This document shows, one piece after another, positions 1 through 20,604 of a stretch of DNA of 64,000 bases. Under the pieces are notes generated by a model. The model was given only the letters and a program-made list of their open reading frames with translations. It did not search any database and had not been told where the DNA came from. Position 1 is the first letter of the stretch. Each line of letters starts with the position of its first letter. The stretch covers positions 15,022,651 through 15,086,650 of the forward strand of contig CM018036.1 in assembly GCA_008638375.1 (NCBI GenBank). Reading direction: 5' to 3'. Made by a program: the position numbers and the translations under genes. Source of the DNA: Nyssa sinensis (lineage: Eukaryota; Streptophyta; Magnoliopsida; Cornales; Nyssaceae).

Positions 1-2574
1 CCTTTCATGTTCCAGTCTTAGTCTTCCACCAATAGAAGAAATCAGAACACTGTAACAAGTAACAACGTATCCCTTATATACAAGAAAAAGGTACAATAGG
101 CACAATGTTACAAAAGGTTCTGAAATCATGCTAATGACATGTTGCCTATAGCATAGGACTTCTTTTTTTCAGTAAGTAGTATAGGACTTCTTTTTTCAGT
201 AAGTAAAATAGGAATTCTTTTCTATGCACGCAGACTTAGTTTCTTAGGCAGTGTTTGTTTGTAGGGTTATACTATCCTACATCTGAAGTTGAATTGTGGG
301 ACCAAAAATGTGAGTTTTCTTTCAGAGTACTAAACTGCAATGTGTCTTCTAGCAGGAGGCTAAAAAGCTTAGAAAGCTAGTCTGCACGGGACATGTTTCT
401 TAACAACCATTGGTTCATTCTATGCTTGTAGCTTCTCTTTTGTCCTGTGTCACTGTTTTCTCCAATTCCTAAATAATTGCTAACCTGTCAAGATCCAAAT
501 TCATGTAAAAGGCAACAACACAATCTCCCACTAATATAGTGCTCAAGGTATTTTCTGTTTATAAAAAGGATTTTTTTGACAAAACAGATTCCAGCCTGCC
601 AATTGCTCCCAAGATAACATAGGTTTGGTACAATCAAACTTACTCTTCTAGCTGCACAAAGAAATGTTGCATACATGAAATGCAAATGACACAGTAAGAG
701 TTTATAGACGTTGAAAAATTTAAGACAAGAACTCATCTATACACCACAGAATGTGAGGAAAGATTCTGTAATTTTTATGTTGCCAATTCTTTTCCAAAAT
801 TTATATTTCTCAGGTTTAATATTTGATGAGTCTAGTTGAGTCATGTGGATTACGCAAGTTAGAATTGAAGACTAAAGTCAAGCGACACAAGTGAGGTCAA
901 ACCTGAGAAGTGTGCAATCCAAAACAATGTTGCCATACATATCGTGCATTATACTCTAAGCACGTGACTTTAGGGTTGTAGAAGTTTAGAATATGGTTCC
1001 TCTGTCCAAACACGACTTTTATTTGTCCAAACGGTAGTGTTAAATTTTGTGTCACAATAAATTTCAGTAACTTAATCATCCAAACGGAACCTGAGTACTG
1101 TTCGAATGGTAGCTCCGTCCAAATTCGTACGTAGATCATCCACATGAGTGTTGCTGAAATTCGATTTTTGTTTGATTGTAAGATTCTTTTCCAATTTGGA
1201 TTAGGGTTTTTTAGCATATTATTACATATAGGTACTTATGTGTCTCACATAAAGAACCTTAGCCTCTTGAAGTCAAAAATTAATTGAGAGATATTTAGCT
1301 TCAGTTTTCCATATAATCAAAGTCTTGATTGCAAGGTCAGACAATACCTTGTGTGAAAAATGCTATATACCTAGGTCTCAGGATGTACACTGTAGAGGCA
1401 TATAGTAGGTTCGGCATATCCATTGCATAGGAAATTTCACATTACGGGAGTAGTAGATTTGTGGATCATGGAAGCATGCTACTGTAAAAGATTAATCAAA
1501 GGAATAAACAAGCGACGAGAAGAGGTTTTGCAAATAGACTAGCGAGAAACCACATGGTTATGGCAGGTTAGTAATTTGGGGACCCATGTTACCTGAAACG
1601 TGGATCGTTATGATATGAAGAACGGGAACGGGAACGTAAATCGTCACTTGTTATAGTACATGGTACGTTAGGGGTAGGCTTCTTTGAGTCGCTTTGTTAG
1701 AACGAAATACGTTTATTTGGAACGCGATATTTTTTTTATTGTATTTGTAATAATATTGGTATGTATATGTAAACATCAAAAAGATTTCAACGAATCCGAG
1801 CCATTATAAAATAAATTTTCAATGATGTGTGTATTTTATATGATTTTTCTGGGACTTTTGATATTTTAGATTGGAATGCTAAATCTTGCGTTCCAAATCA
1901 CTAATGATCCATATTTTGAATCGTGTGATCCCAATTCGCAATTCGCTAGAGAAGGAGCGAATTGTGGTAACCATGGGATTGTCTTTGTGTAGTTGTATTG
2001 TTATTTTTGTTGATTACTAGATTCTTTTGCAATGAGTGAATTTTTTGTCCCATAAGGATTTCCCCACTATAAATTATCGTGTCCTTCATATTCTATTTAT
2101 TTTGCTTTATTTTATTATGAATGCTTGATACACTTGAATCCATTGTCTAAGTAGTTCAACTAGAGGATTTCTTAGATAGCAATCAACTTCTAACAAGTAA
2201 TTAAAGTGCACTTTTTGTCGGCGATCATAATTGGTTAAACTTAAATTTATTAGGCTTTGATTAATTAAACAAGGGCATAATTTGTTACACACGGGGAAAT
2301 GGGAATACAACTAGAGGAGATGATAGTGAAACTCAAGCTAATATTGGAAGTACAACCGAATGCCAAATTAGACTATGTGGCTTGCCAGAATTTTATGGTA
2401 CTGAAAATGTAACTAAATATTAATGATGTATGAATCAAAGGAGCCATGCATAAATACGAGACAAGAGGAAAAAGAGAACTTTTAGGTTTGCTTGCATTTA
2501 ACTACAGAAGTTGGTGTCTGCTTTAGGTATCAACAGTTCAACCAAAAAATGGGGAACCTGTGCAGTGTAACTCA

Positions 2575-2715
2575 AGCAGCACCTTTTTTTTAAAGTACAA
2601 CACACAAGCTCAAGTCCCTGGGACTTGAACCATTCACCTTTTCCTTTGGGATTGACAAGAGATATCAATCAAGATAATAGCTGAGTAACTTAAGTGGCAC
2701 TTCTGGCTGGAGAAA
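2575..2715 (-). repeat. possible tRNA-derived SINE remnant
   Basis: Read on the minus strand, this stretch has a B-box-like GGTTCAAGTCC (near 2620-2630), preceded about 70 bases upstream by a weak A-box-like region (CACTTAAGTTACTCAGC), and is followed by a run of A. This order resembles the head of a tRNA-derived SINE. No target-site duplication was identified and the A box is poor, so this is tentative. Confidence 0.25.
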
Positions 2716-3384
2716 TCCGTTAAACAGAACCTAGTTTTAATAAATTGAAAAAAAAGGTCAAGCACTTCGCTTTAGCTCATTGCTCAATAGAACTGAGTCA
2801 CAATCTTGAGTTCACTGATTTTATCACAATGGATTTAATCATGCTTCTGCCCAAAAACATATGAAAGGATTCTCTACAAAATATTTTTCATCAAAATGGA
2901 ACCCGTAAATTGACTAATTCAGAGTTTAACAGCATAGCTCTAAAATATGGTACTAGAAAACAAAACGTTGGAGAGGTGTACTCCTATTTCACATTTTAAA
3001 TCCCCAGAATTATGAGTGCGGCAAATATTAATTCTAAAAAAAATATGTTCACTTGCACAGACACATCATTTCCAAGCGTCAACAAGTTGGGAAAAAATGG
3101 AGATTCTGCATAAAAACAAATGAGTAAACAGCTATATTGTCTTTAGGAAATGGAAAGGCTATTTGCATGGGTATTTTATGATGCTCAAACTAGTGGGAAT
3201 GTTTGCAAAAAGCCTTTGCTCTTCCTGTTGCATACTCCAGTTTCCAAGAGTTAAAAACCAGATGAAATTTTAACATGGATTCAAAGGTTTCAAATCGAAA
3301 GTTTGGGACAGATTTAACTCCCAAAGCTTTCGATAAATGATACCCAAGGGTGTTGGCTTTTTATAATTTATCTTTTGAGAGAAG

Positions 3385-3386
<2 letters not shown>

Positions 3387-3419
<33 letters not shown>
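3387..3419 (+). repeat. (GA)n microsatellite
   Basis: About 16 uninterrupted GA dinucleotides inside AIH intron 7. Confidence 0.9.
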
Positions 3420-3420
<1 letters not shown>

Positions 3421-3723
3421 AAGTAGTTAACTTGCTCCCACAATCTGTGGAACTGCCGCTATTCAAAGCATTTCAAGAGTCTATCACCAATCAAAGTAAA
3501 TTGAAGGTGGTGTGGATGAGATGGAAAGTTCATAATTGAAGACCAAAAAATTCCTAGATCATAATAATGATTAACCTAGTATCCAGTAAATTAGGACAGA
3601 AACTTACAAAGAGAACATTTATATGTAGGCCTCCTGCCTCTGAAAATCAACATTAACACACTAAAAACAGTCATGGAAACCAAATTACATGGATGAAATA
3701 CACAGTGGGTATCTCAAATATCA

Positions 3724-12556
<8,833 letters not shown>

Positions 12557-12586
12557 CGGATCACTCCCTGTTTCCCACTCTCTCTC

Positions 12587-12600
12587 ACTCTATATATACA
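12587..12600 (-). promoter_or_regulatory. possible TATA box of AIH
   Basis: GTATATATAGAG on the minus strand lies about 35 bases before the AIH start codon and is followed by a GAGAGAGAG stretch. A TATA box there would leave only a very short 5' leader, so it may instead be a simple repeat with transcription starting further upstream. Confidence 0.3.
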
Positions 12601-12811
12601 CACAGATATATGCGTATTTGTATATGCATATTGCATAGCATACGTGAGGATCAAAAGTGCAAAGCTGAGATAAGCGGGCATGGTACCGAGGAACTGAGCG
12701 ACGACTGGGGTGGGTCCGTGGACTAATATCAATTTTAAATTTACATGCATATAATATATTAAATTTTTAAAAAAAATAAAATAAATTTTATTGACTGTGA
12801 TAAGTCAAAAT

Positions 12812-13875
12812 TAGGCATGGTAAAATGGATAGGTTGGATGGGTTTTGTGCGAGTTGAAAAAGAGTCTGGGTCAGAATAAATTCATATTTAATTTATAATT
12901 AAGCGAGTCACATATGGATGAGGTCATATACAAGTCGGGTCAACCTGAATTTAGCCTATTATTTTTTTTATTCTAATAAAAGAAATATTATTTTTAAATA
13001 ATCACAATAATACAATTAAAAAATTAATGGTTTGATTCAATTTCAGTTTAAAATTCGAGTAAATCAAACTAACTCGAGAATCGAACTCTCACTATTTTTT
13101 TAAAAAAAAATTAATATGTATATATATGTGAGTATTATATATATATATATATTATACTATATATATATATATACACACACACACATACACATATATATAT
13201 ATTATACTATGTGTACTATATATATACACATACTATATTATATATATATGTATGTATATATACTATATTACGTGTGTATATATGTATATATATACTGTAT
13301 TATGTATATTATATATATATATATATATGTACTGTATATATTATATATGCATTGTATTACAGTATTATGTATATATGTATTGTATATATTATATATATAT
13401 ATATGTGCCATGTATAATTACATGAAACCACTCATTAATATTTTTAAATAGCTGAGAGTTTATCAATTTTTATTGTAGAAAAGAGTAAATTTTGAGTTTT
13501 ACAATTATTAAATTGCTTATGAAGTACCTATTAATTGTCACGACTATATATTGTATATCTACTATTTTGTTCTTTCCCAAATGAAGATATATATATATAT
13601 ATATTTATATATATATGTGTGTGTGTGTGTGTATTCTTATGTATATATATATATGGAGATATATATATATATATATATGTTCTTATACTATTTTGTTATT
13701 TTCCTTTCTCAACCCGTCAAACACCTATATTTAATCCGTATTGACTCGCTAAATTAACGAGTTTTTTATTACACAATCCGTTTATAACTCGTTAACTAAA
13801 TGAGTCATTCATATTTATTAATTAGTGGACAGATTAAGATGGAATGACAGATTTAGATAACATTTGTCACCTCTA
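12812..13875. mobile_element. non-autonomous hAT-like element with (TA)n expansions
   Basis: Left end TAGGCATGGTAAAATGGATA and right end (reverse complement) TAGAGGTGACAAATG are degenerate copies of the hAT end TAGGGGTGGCAAAATGG. Flanking octamers are GTCAAAAT (12804-12811) and ATCAAAAT (13876-13883), matching at 7 of 8 bases, as expected for an aged 8-bp duplication. Subterminal GGTTGGATGGGTTTT and CAACCCGTCAAAC support this class. The interior is filled by two TA/TG microsatellites. Nothing is encoded; ORFs in the TA tract are artefacts. Confidence 0.7.
13118..13423. repeat. TA/TG-rich microsatellite
   Basis: Interrupted (TA)n, (CA)n and (TATG)n tract inside the hAT-like element; a second tract follows at 13588-13680. 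Confidence 0.9.
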
Positions 13876-14325
13876 ATCAAAATCATTAACTTAGAGCAAC
13901 TCCAAAGTGAGTTGCCATTTTGGGGTGCCAAAAACCCTATTTGCAACCTTGAATAGTGTTATGACATCCTTAAATTATAAATCTGCTCCAATGGTAGGTG
14001 CCAAAATGGGGTGCCATTTTAATATTTTAATATTTTTTATTAAAAAATGTAATTAAATTTAACGGTTATGTTTTAACGGGTATAGTTTTCATAATGGTCG
14101 TAATTTAATGGATATATTTTTACAGTCAAAATTTCAAAATTCAACCGTCGAAATTCAAATTTCAAAATTTAACTGCCAAAATAAAAATTTTAAAAAGTAA
14201 ATTCGTTTGTAAATATGATCATTTTTCTCATGTTTTCATCCATCTATATTACATCATCTCTATAAATTCAATATCCCTTTTCTGTTTGACTATTTATCCT
14301 CTCATATTTTCATTAATCCATCTAT

Positions 14326-14500
14326 ATGAATCGTTATCCTAATATTTTAGGAGAAATCCTCAATATTGATGAAGAAGATGATGACGAATTGGATATGTTG
14401 TATGTTGTAACCAGAAGGTCAAAACGGTCTAGTCAAGGACATATAAGAAGGCATCATGGTTTCGTTCTAGGCCACAGAACAGCTAATCGTGGTAGAGTTA
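14326..14500 (+). pseudogene. PIF/Harbinger transposase, N-terminal fragment
   Basis: Begins MNRYPNILGEILNIDEE and continues for about 58 residues to HRTANRGRV, closely matching the start of the transposase at 58,258 (minus). It then runs directly into sequence that is the reverse complement of the end of the second ORF, so everything from the helix-turn-helix-like region onward, including all DDE residues, is missing. The breakpoint is near 14,500. Confidence 0.85.
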
Positions 14501-15411
14501 AACTGTCTACGATGTTGCTCCAATGTTATCTCCTGTTACGCAAACATTTTCTTGTGCCACTCAACTTTTTGTCGTTCCACTTCCATTCTTTGATTCCAGT
14601 GATGATGATCTAGTAATACTTCAGCCCCGGTTTGCTTTTCTTTATTTTTAAGTTGTTTCTTTGAAGCCTTTCTGCCCAATGGCCTATCGAGGTTAGGAGT
14701 GGATGAGGGTTCAGTGTCATCCCCTAAATATGGAGTTGAATAGTAGGATTCAACATGATTTGATTCAGCAGGACTACCAGTTAAATGAGTTTTTGCTCTC
14801 TTATTGCTGGTGAGATTATCAGTCCATTTTCACTCCATTTTCAATATATTCTAACAATGCTCGTATTTAAATGGTCTTCCAATGATCATAGCAAACAATT
14901 TTTTTGCTTCATCAACTTGAAAAACATATGAAATCATTTAGTCAATAGTTCAAATATCAAATCATAGTAGTGTCTATCTACAAAAGCTCAATCATTACAT
15001 TATTTTACTTGGTGTGTCTACTTTGTCGCAATCTTTCAATTTGACTATAAAAACTGATAAATTTGTCACATTTTACATTTATATCAGTCCAACGGCTTTT
15101 AATAGAAGCTTGCAAACGCTCTTCTTAATTGCTTCCATAAAGTTCTAAGTATTTCAATATTCTATGCCAGAAAGTGCCACATTGTTATTCATTCCCAATA
15201 ATTGCACTTTACTCATATTAAGCCACACAGACACAATTAATTTATCTTCTTTTTGAGAGAAGTTCTTTGTCTTTTACGATTTTCTCACTCTTGGAGCGGC
15301 TTCATTTTGTACTGGCGCCAATACTGCGAGATTGGATTGCACAACATCATCATATAAATCAGTGTCGTTCATAAGCAAATCAGTGAAAGAACCATCAAAT
15401 TGTGAATCCAT
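14500..15411 (-). pseudogene. PIF/Harbinger second ORF (trihelix/Myb-like, NAM-associated C-terminus), broken
   Basis: ATG at 15411-15409; the peptide starts MDSQFDGSFTDLLMNDTDLYD and continues through AVLAPVQNEAAPRVRKS and KTKNFSQKEDKLIVSVW, the Myb/trihelix-like DNA-binding start. Several stops and frameshifts follow. It matches the second ORF of the longer element (52,581-56,694), and it keeps the uninterrupted sequence at the point where that copy is split by a solo LTR. In PIF-like elements this protein is thought to assist transposase binding or nuclear import. Confidence 0.8.
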
Positions 15412-16358
15412 CTACAAAAAAAAAAAAAAAAGAATAAATTTAAAGAATGAGCATAAAATAATCAATTCAAAAATAAATAAAATCACCCTTAATTAAAAAT
15501 TAAATCAAATTAGAAAATTCAAATTAAATTACAAAAATTAATTTAATTAAAAAATCAATTTAAATTCTAAATAACAATTAACTAAAATAGAAAAAAAAAC
15601 ATTTTAATTATACAAATTAGTTAAATAAATAAAATCACCCTAAATTAACAAAAATAAATAAATAAATAAACTAAAATTTAAATTAAAATTTAAATTACAA
15701 AAATTAATATAATTTAAAAAAATGAGTTTCAATTCTAACAATTAAGTAAAATAAAAAAAATATTTTAAATTAAAATCAATTATATATATAGAAACATTTT
15801 CTGCTTTCCTCATTTCTTTCCCCTTCCCATTCCTCTTACCCCATGCAGCTCCCTCCCGATCCCCTTCCCCTTTGCCTTCCTCCGCCACTCCTATTCTTTT
15901 CCCTCCACCGCTACCGCTGTAAGCTCTCTCCACCACCGCTGGCAGCGCGACGACACCCCTTCAGATTTGCCATCACCAACATTCATGACCGCAAGAAAAA
16001 TCAAGAGTAAGGAGTAGGATATTTACAGTGATTTTCAAAGGCGGCAAGCGAGATGATTTTTCAGGCTTTAGTAAGTTTCCTCTTCACAAAATCTTTGAAA
16101 ATCTTTGTATTTATAGAATTTTTTTGTTGAAATATAACTGTTGGAACAGTAGAAATGGAAATGGTCGAACGGTTCAATGGCACATCTCTCTTTTCTCTCT
16201 CTCCAAAGTTTGTAAAAATGACACCCCAAGAACATGTATAGCATTTTGCAACCCTGAATGCCACTCCTGTTGAAGTGGAAATTTTTGAAATTGGGGTGCC
16301 ATTTCGGCAGTTATGGAGTTGACACCTTGGATGACACTCCCCCTTTGAGTTGCTCTTA

Positions 16359-16882
16359 GTCAATTATTTATGATCATATAATGACATATAATAACTTCTT
16401 GTGATATAAGAAATTGGATACAGATATGAATATGGTACATGTTAGTTAACTTACATTGTTATTGGTTAGAATCATTACGATTGATGAAAAACGACAACAC
16501 AGGGATACATTTTCAATAGACCAAACTAATGTCCGGATGAAATTTATGATATTTCAATGACGACACTCAAACACTATACAAATAATTAGTAATAAAAAAT
16601 TTAAAGATAAAATTTAAATATCTTAATTTCAATTTATTTTTGTCGTAAACAAATCTAAAATATTTTTAATTGATACATCAAAAAAAAAATATTAGGACCT
16701 AACAGAATTCGATAACACTGTCTTAAATTTTTTTTCTTCAAAAAAAGTAATTGTATCCCTAATAAACATTTAAAAAGTATTCAATTGATTTTTTCTCTTC
16801 GTACACACGCAATTGCGTATATATTTTGTCACTTTAAAACACTTTTTTAGAACACTTTTTGTTTAGGATTTTGTTATATACA

Positions 16883-16923
<41 letters not shown>

Positions 16924-17353
16924 GAGTTTATTATTAAACTCAATTTGTTTACATCTCATGCCAATTTCACCATATGAGCATCCACTTCAAAATTCTTTCC
17001 ACTTTTCTCCTCCTTATTAAGGGGCAGAAGTGAAAAATAATGAAAGGAAGCTATAAAATTTGCCGAGAAAATTTTAGTAAAAATATTGAGTTGAGTTAAA
17101 ATTTTGAGATAAAAGTTAAGAGAAATTGTGAGTAAAATATTAAATTGAGCCAAAATTTTGGAGATTGACTAAAATTTTGAATGAAAAATGAGAGAAGTAG
17201 TGGGTAAAGATTGGAGTGAGTTAAAATTTTAGAATGTGCTAATTTTAAAAGATGATTTGACTACATACACATTTATGTATATATTATATGTATATATATA
17301 TATATGTTTGTGTATAAATTAATTGTAAGGATGATGAAGTATATTATATGTAT
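16359..17353. other. AT-rich spacer with (TG)n(TA)n tract
   Basis: No gene or family sequence recognised. A (TG)7(TA)n microsatellite lies at 16883-16924. At 17297-17340 is a segment repeated just right of element A (29,311-29,348), indicating an older local duplication. Confidence 0.6.
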
Positions 17354-17955
17354 TGATATACCACAAAAGAGCAAGACCAATCAGCACTCGACACGTATGT
17401 CTGTAGTCCGGCTCACGCTCGGCTAACTCAGCTCGCGCTCAACCAGTGGCTAGCGCTCGAACATTCAGAACAGGCTGAAAGATCGGGAGTGGCCGAGCAT
17501 ATGCCTCCAAAGAACATACATATCTGGATAAGGATCACGGAGTTAATTACAAAACTTCGGACCAACACTCCAGAGCTCGTCACGGCCTTAACGGCTGCCG
17601 AGCAGGGAATAAGGAAACAGTCTTTGACAAGGAAACTGCTATGCATGTTCATCTCTATCTATGGTGCAAGGTCCAACAAGGAAACTACTATCTCCGGTGA
17701 TCAAATCCCTACTTTCATGGCTCCAAATCCTAATCAACTTAGGAAAGCCATGGCCTATAAATTAAACCCTAAAGGTACGCTTTATTTTCATGCTCATTCT
17801 TTGGCTTTCAATATAGTCTTTTCAATTCAAATTACTTATTTAAGCATTGGACCGGCTATCGCCGGAGCCAATCCGGTGGTCCTCTGATCCCTCTTTTGAG
17901 TGTTCTACAGGTCTCGGAGCCCAGATTTATTGCGAGCCGAAAAGTGCAGCATCAG
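17354..17955 (+). repeat. 5' LTR of element A
   Basis: Starts TGATATACCACAAAAGAGC and ends GTGCAGCATCA. A TATA-like TATAAATTA at 17756 probably marks the U3/R promoter, about 200 bases before the LTR end. The 132-codon ORF through it is not supported as a gene. Confidence 0.95.
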
Positions 17956-17958
17956 TTT

Positions 17959-17976
17959 GGCGCCGTCTGTGGGAAC
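17959..17976 (+). other. primer-binding site of element A
   Basis: TGGCGCCGTCTGTGGGAA begins three bases after the 5' LTR. The same sequence sits at the same place in element B. I do not assign the tRNA. Confidence 0.8.
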
Positions 17977-18031
17977 GACTAATCTCCAAGTGCTCTATTC
18001 ATAAACTTATCTTTTTCCTCACCAGAAAACC

Positions 18032-19657
18032 ATGGCCCCAAATCTCCGACCGAGACAGAACGTTCAGAATCCGCAAAGCTCTCAACGTCGGCCGTCTACT
18101 CCACGAGCAAGAGGGCCAACGGTTGATCCCATGCGACAAGAGATTAAATCAATCAAATGACACAACGAACTAGTGCAAGAACAATTGCTTGCCATATCTA
18201 GAACACTGGCAACGCTCACGTAAATCAAGGGACAAATCCTCCAAACCCGCCGGTCAACATTACTGTGGGAACACAACCCCCTATTATCACTGAGAACGAA
18301 GAGCCCCATGAGGAGGCTCCAACTAACCGACCTGGGCACCCCCAGGGTGTTGCTCACGTCGGTAGAGATCTGTAGCCGTCAGCAGCTCTAGGCTAGGGAA
18401 CATCAACCTTCGGCCTCGACGTCCACTACCGGAGCACTACTAGAACGCCAACTCCAAGGGCTTCGGGAGCACATCCGGCACCACAGGAGCCTCATCCCCA
18501 AGCATCACCAATCCCTCCAGTTCGGAACCCTCTTCCATTCGAGGGACGTGTTCAGCCCGATTATCTTGAAACCGAGGCTATAAGGCAAGGTTCACAAGAA
18601 GTTCGGCTTAGAGACCCACGGAGGGTCGAAGAAATTGCAGAATCTATGGACCAAACAGTAGCTATGAGAGGTATCCAGAACCATCCGGAGCAGAATGAGT
18701 TGGCAAGGCTACTCGGAAGGCTTGCCACACCATTCACTCTTGCGATCATGTTAGAAGAAAGACCGAGGAAATTCATTGTGCCAAAATTCACCCTATATGA
18801 TGGGACTGGCGACCCAGGAGATCATCTATCACACTACCAGCATACAATGGCCCTTCACAGGGCCTCTGATGCCTTTATGTGCCGAACCTTCATTACCAGC
18901 TTGAAAGGTACTGCTCTAAAATGGTTCCATCACCTCCCACCAAACTCGGTTACCGACTTCTATGAGCTCAGGTAGGCAGTTCCTGGACAGATTCATGATG
19001 AGTAAGAGGCTCAAGAGGGGACCAGAGTTCTTGTTAAATGTCAAACAGACCAAGGATGAGTCCCTCAAAGCGTACATCGCCCACTTTAATGCCGAACTCA
19101 CGGAGATAACCAACTGCAGCCCAAGTTTCCTTGTGGCTGCCTAAACCGCTGGTCTAGCTCACGGTGGCTTCAGAGACTCCTTGACAAAAAGCCCTTCAGC
19201 CGACATAGCGACATTAATGGATCGGGCCAGGAAGTATATCAACTTCGAGGAAGCCAACCGCACATCTCAGAAAGGCAAAGAGCAGAGCCAGAGGGACAAC
19301 CCGAAGAAGGAAGATCAGGATGACCACCGAAGAGACCCTAGCAAGAAGAGGGTCAGGAGTCCAGAAAAAAGAACAGCACCCAGGGCTGTTTACAATTCCG
19401 AACCAAGGGAGTTTACTAACTTTACCCCTTTGAACTCTACATTGAATCAAGTACTCCAACAGATCCGAGATCGAGAAAACTTGAGATGGCCAGAACCAAT
19501 TAAGGGAGATCCCAACTTTCAAGATCAAACTAAATATTTCAATTTCCATAAAGATCATGGACATATGACGAACTCATGTAGGACCCTTCGATATGAGATT
19601 GAGCAGCTCATAAAGAAAGGGCGTCTTTGGGAGTTCATCAAGCAGGACAGAAGGTAG
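18032..19657 (+). pseudogene. gag of element A (broken)
   Basis: Structural polyprotein of the particle. ATG at 18032 (MAPNLRPRQN). The N-terminal part has in-frame stops (about 18158 and 18221) and is badly decayed. The capsid-like gag core is readable at 18,646-19,144: DPGDHLSHYQHTMALHRASDAF, SLKGTALKWFHHLP, then after a frameshift near 18,970 FLDRFMMSKRLKRGPEFLL and IAHFNAELTEI. A basic, charged segment follows, and a zinc-knuckle-like end, YFNFHKDHGHMTNSCRTL, in which the first Cys of the usual form has become Phe. The C-terminal piece ends at 19,657. Confidence 0.85.
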
Positions 19658-19759
19658 AACCCCTATGAAGACAAGCCTCAACAACGGCCAGACCAGAGGC
19701 CCGAGCAAAGGCAGGAGCAGAGGGAAGGACGAAACGAGCCTCAAAGGCAGAACAACCAT

Positions 19760-20393
19760 GTCATCTACGTCCTCTATGCCGACTCCCCTATTACAGGAAT
19801 GTCAAATAGGGCGAGAAAGAGATATGCTAGAGAGGCAAGGGCTGCCCCTAGATGTATTGTAGATCTCCAACGTTGAAAAAAGGCTCAAACTAGAGCCGGA
19901 GATTCAGTTCACAGAACAGGACCTGGCTGGGGTACACTGTCCTCACAGTGATGCCCTCGTCATCATTCTCAAGATTGCCAACTTCGAGATCAGAAGGGTT
20001 CTGGTTGACACTAGCAGCTATGTGAATATACTGTTCTATGAACCACTCTAACAGATGAAGATTGACCACCACAGCATCAAGCCTACTACCGCCGTGATGG
20101 TAGCCTTTGATGGTAATCTCAATACCCCATTGGGAAGGATCGACCTGCTTACCACTGTAGGAGAGGGAAAAGGGTAGAAAACCACCATCTCAGAATACAT
20201 GGTGTTGAATATGAAATCTCCCTACAACGTCATAATCAGGAGACCATGGCTATACCAGATACGGGCGGTCACCTCGACTTTGCACCAATGTCTGAAGTAT
20301 GTCCACAATCAGAATGTTCACTCTGTCAGAGGGTGTCAGCCGACCTCTCGGGAGTGCCATGCCATTACACTCAAAGAGAAGGCTACCAAATAG
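19760..20393 (+). pseudogene. retroviral-type aspartic protease region of element A (broken)
   Basis: Translation in pieces: GVHCPHSDALVIILKIANFEI, then RRVLVDTSSYVNILFYEPL (about 19,997-20,049), where VDTS is the position of the catalytic D-[TS]-G motif with Ser in place of Gly, then a stop. Later parts are VAFDGNLNTPLGRIDLLTT and YNVIIRRPWLYQIRAVTS, ending in TSTLHQCLKYV. Stops interrupt the reading frame at least three times. The corresponding region in element B has lost the active-site segment. Confidence 0.75.
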
Positions 20394-20604
20394 CAATTAC
20401 ATTATACTCGGGACTGTATAGATCCAGTTCTCTCCCACACTCCCGAGGAGGAAGGTTGCCCTTCCAACATCGAAGAACCCCTAAGCCCAAAGGGACGAGA
20501 TAGCCGGGCCAAACCCATTGGTGAACCCATCAAAGTATTGGTCAGCTCAGAATTAGAGGGGCAGTTATTTATACATTGGCCTAGACCTGACACACACCGA
20601 ACAG

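Larger units (their letters stand above)
13894..16355 (+). mobile_element. PIF/Harbinger deletion derivative (2.46 kb)
   Basis: Ends are GAGCAACTCCAAAG (left) and GAGCAACTCAAAGG (right, reverse complement), flanked by the TTA duplication typical of PIF/Harbinger (13891-13893 and 16356-16358). Inside are only the N-terminus of a transposase on the plus strand and a broken second ORF on the minus strand. The longer related copy at 51,243-58,769 shows that the DDE core has been deleted here. Both copies have subterminal GTGCCATTTTGG-like boxes and an AT-rich block beside the second ORF. Confidence 0.88.

Noticed and set aside
13116..13451. Tyr/Ile-rich ORF of 111 codons
   Set aside because: Translation of a (TA)n microsatellite.
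15742..15936. 64-codon Gly/Glu/Lys-rich ORF on the minus strand
   Set aside because: Low-complexity purine-rich strand inside the Harbinger derivative; no family.
17489..17887. 132-codon ORF present in both LTRs of element A
   Set aside because: Lies wholly in the LTR over the promoter region; no homology, low likelihood of being coding.
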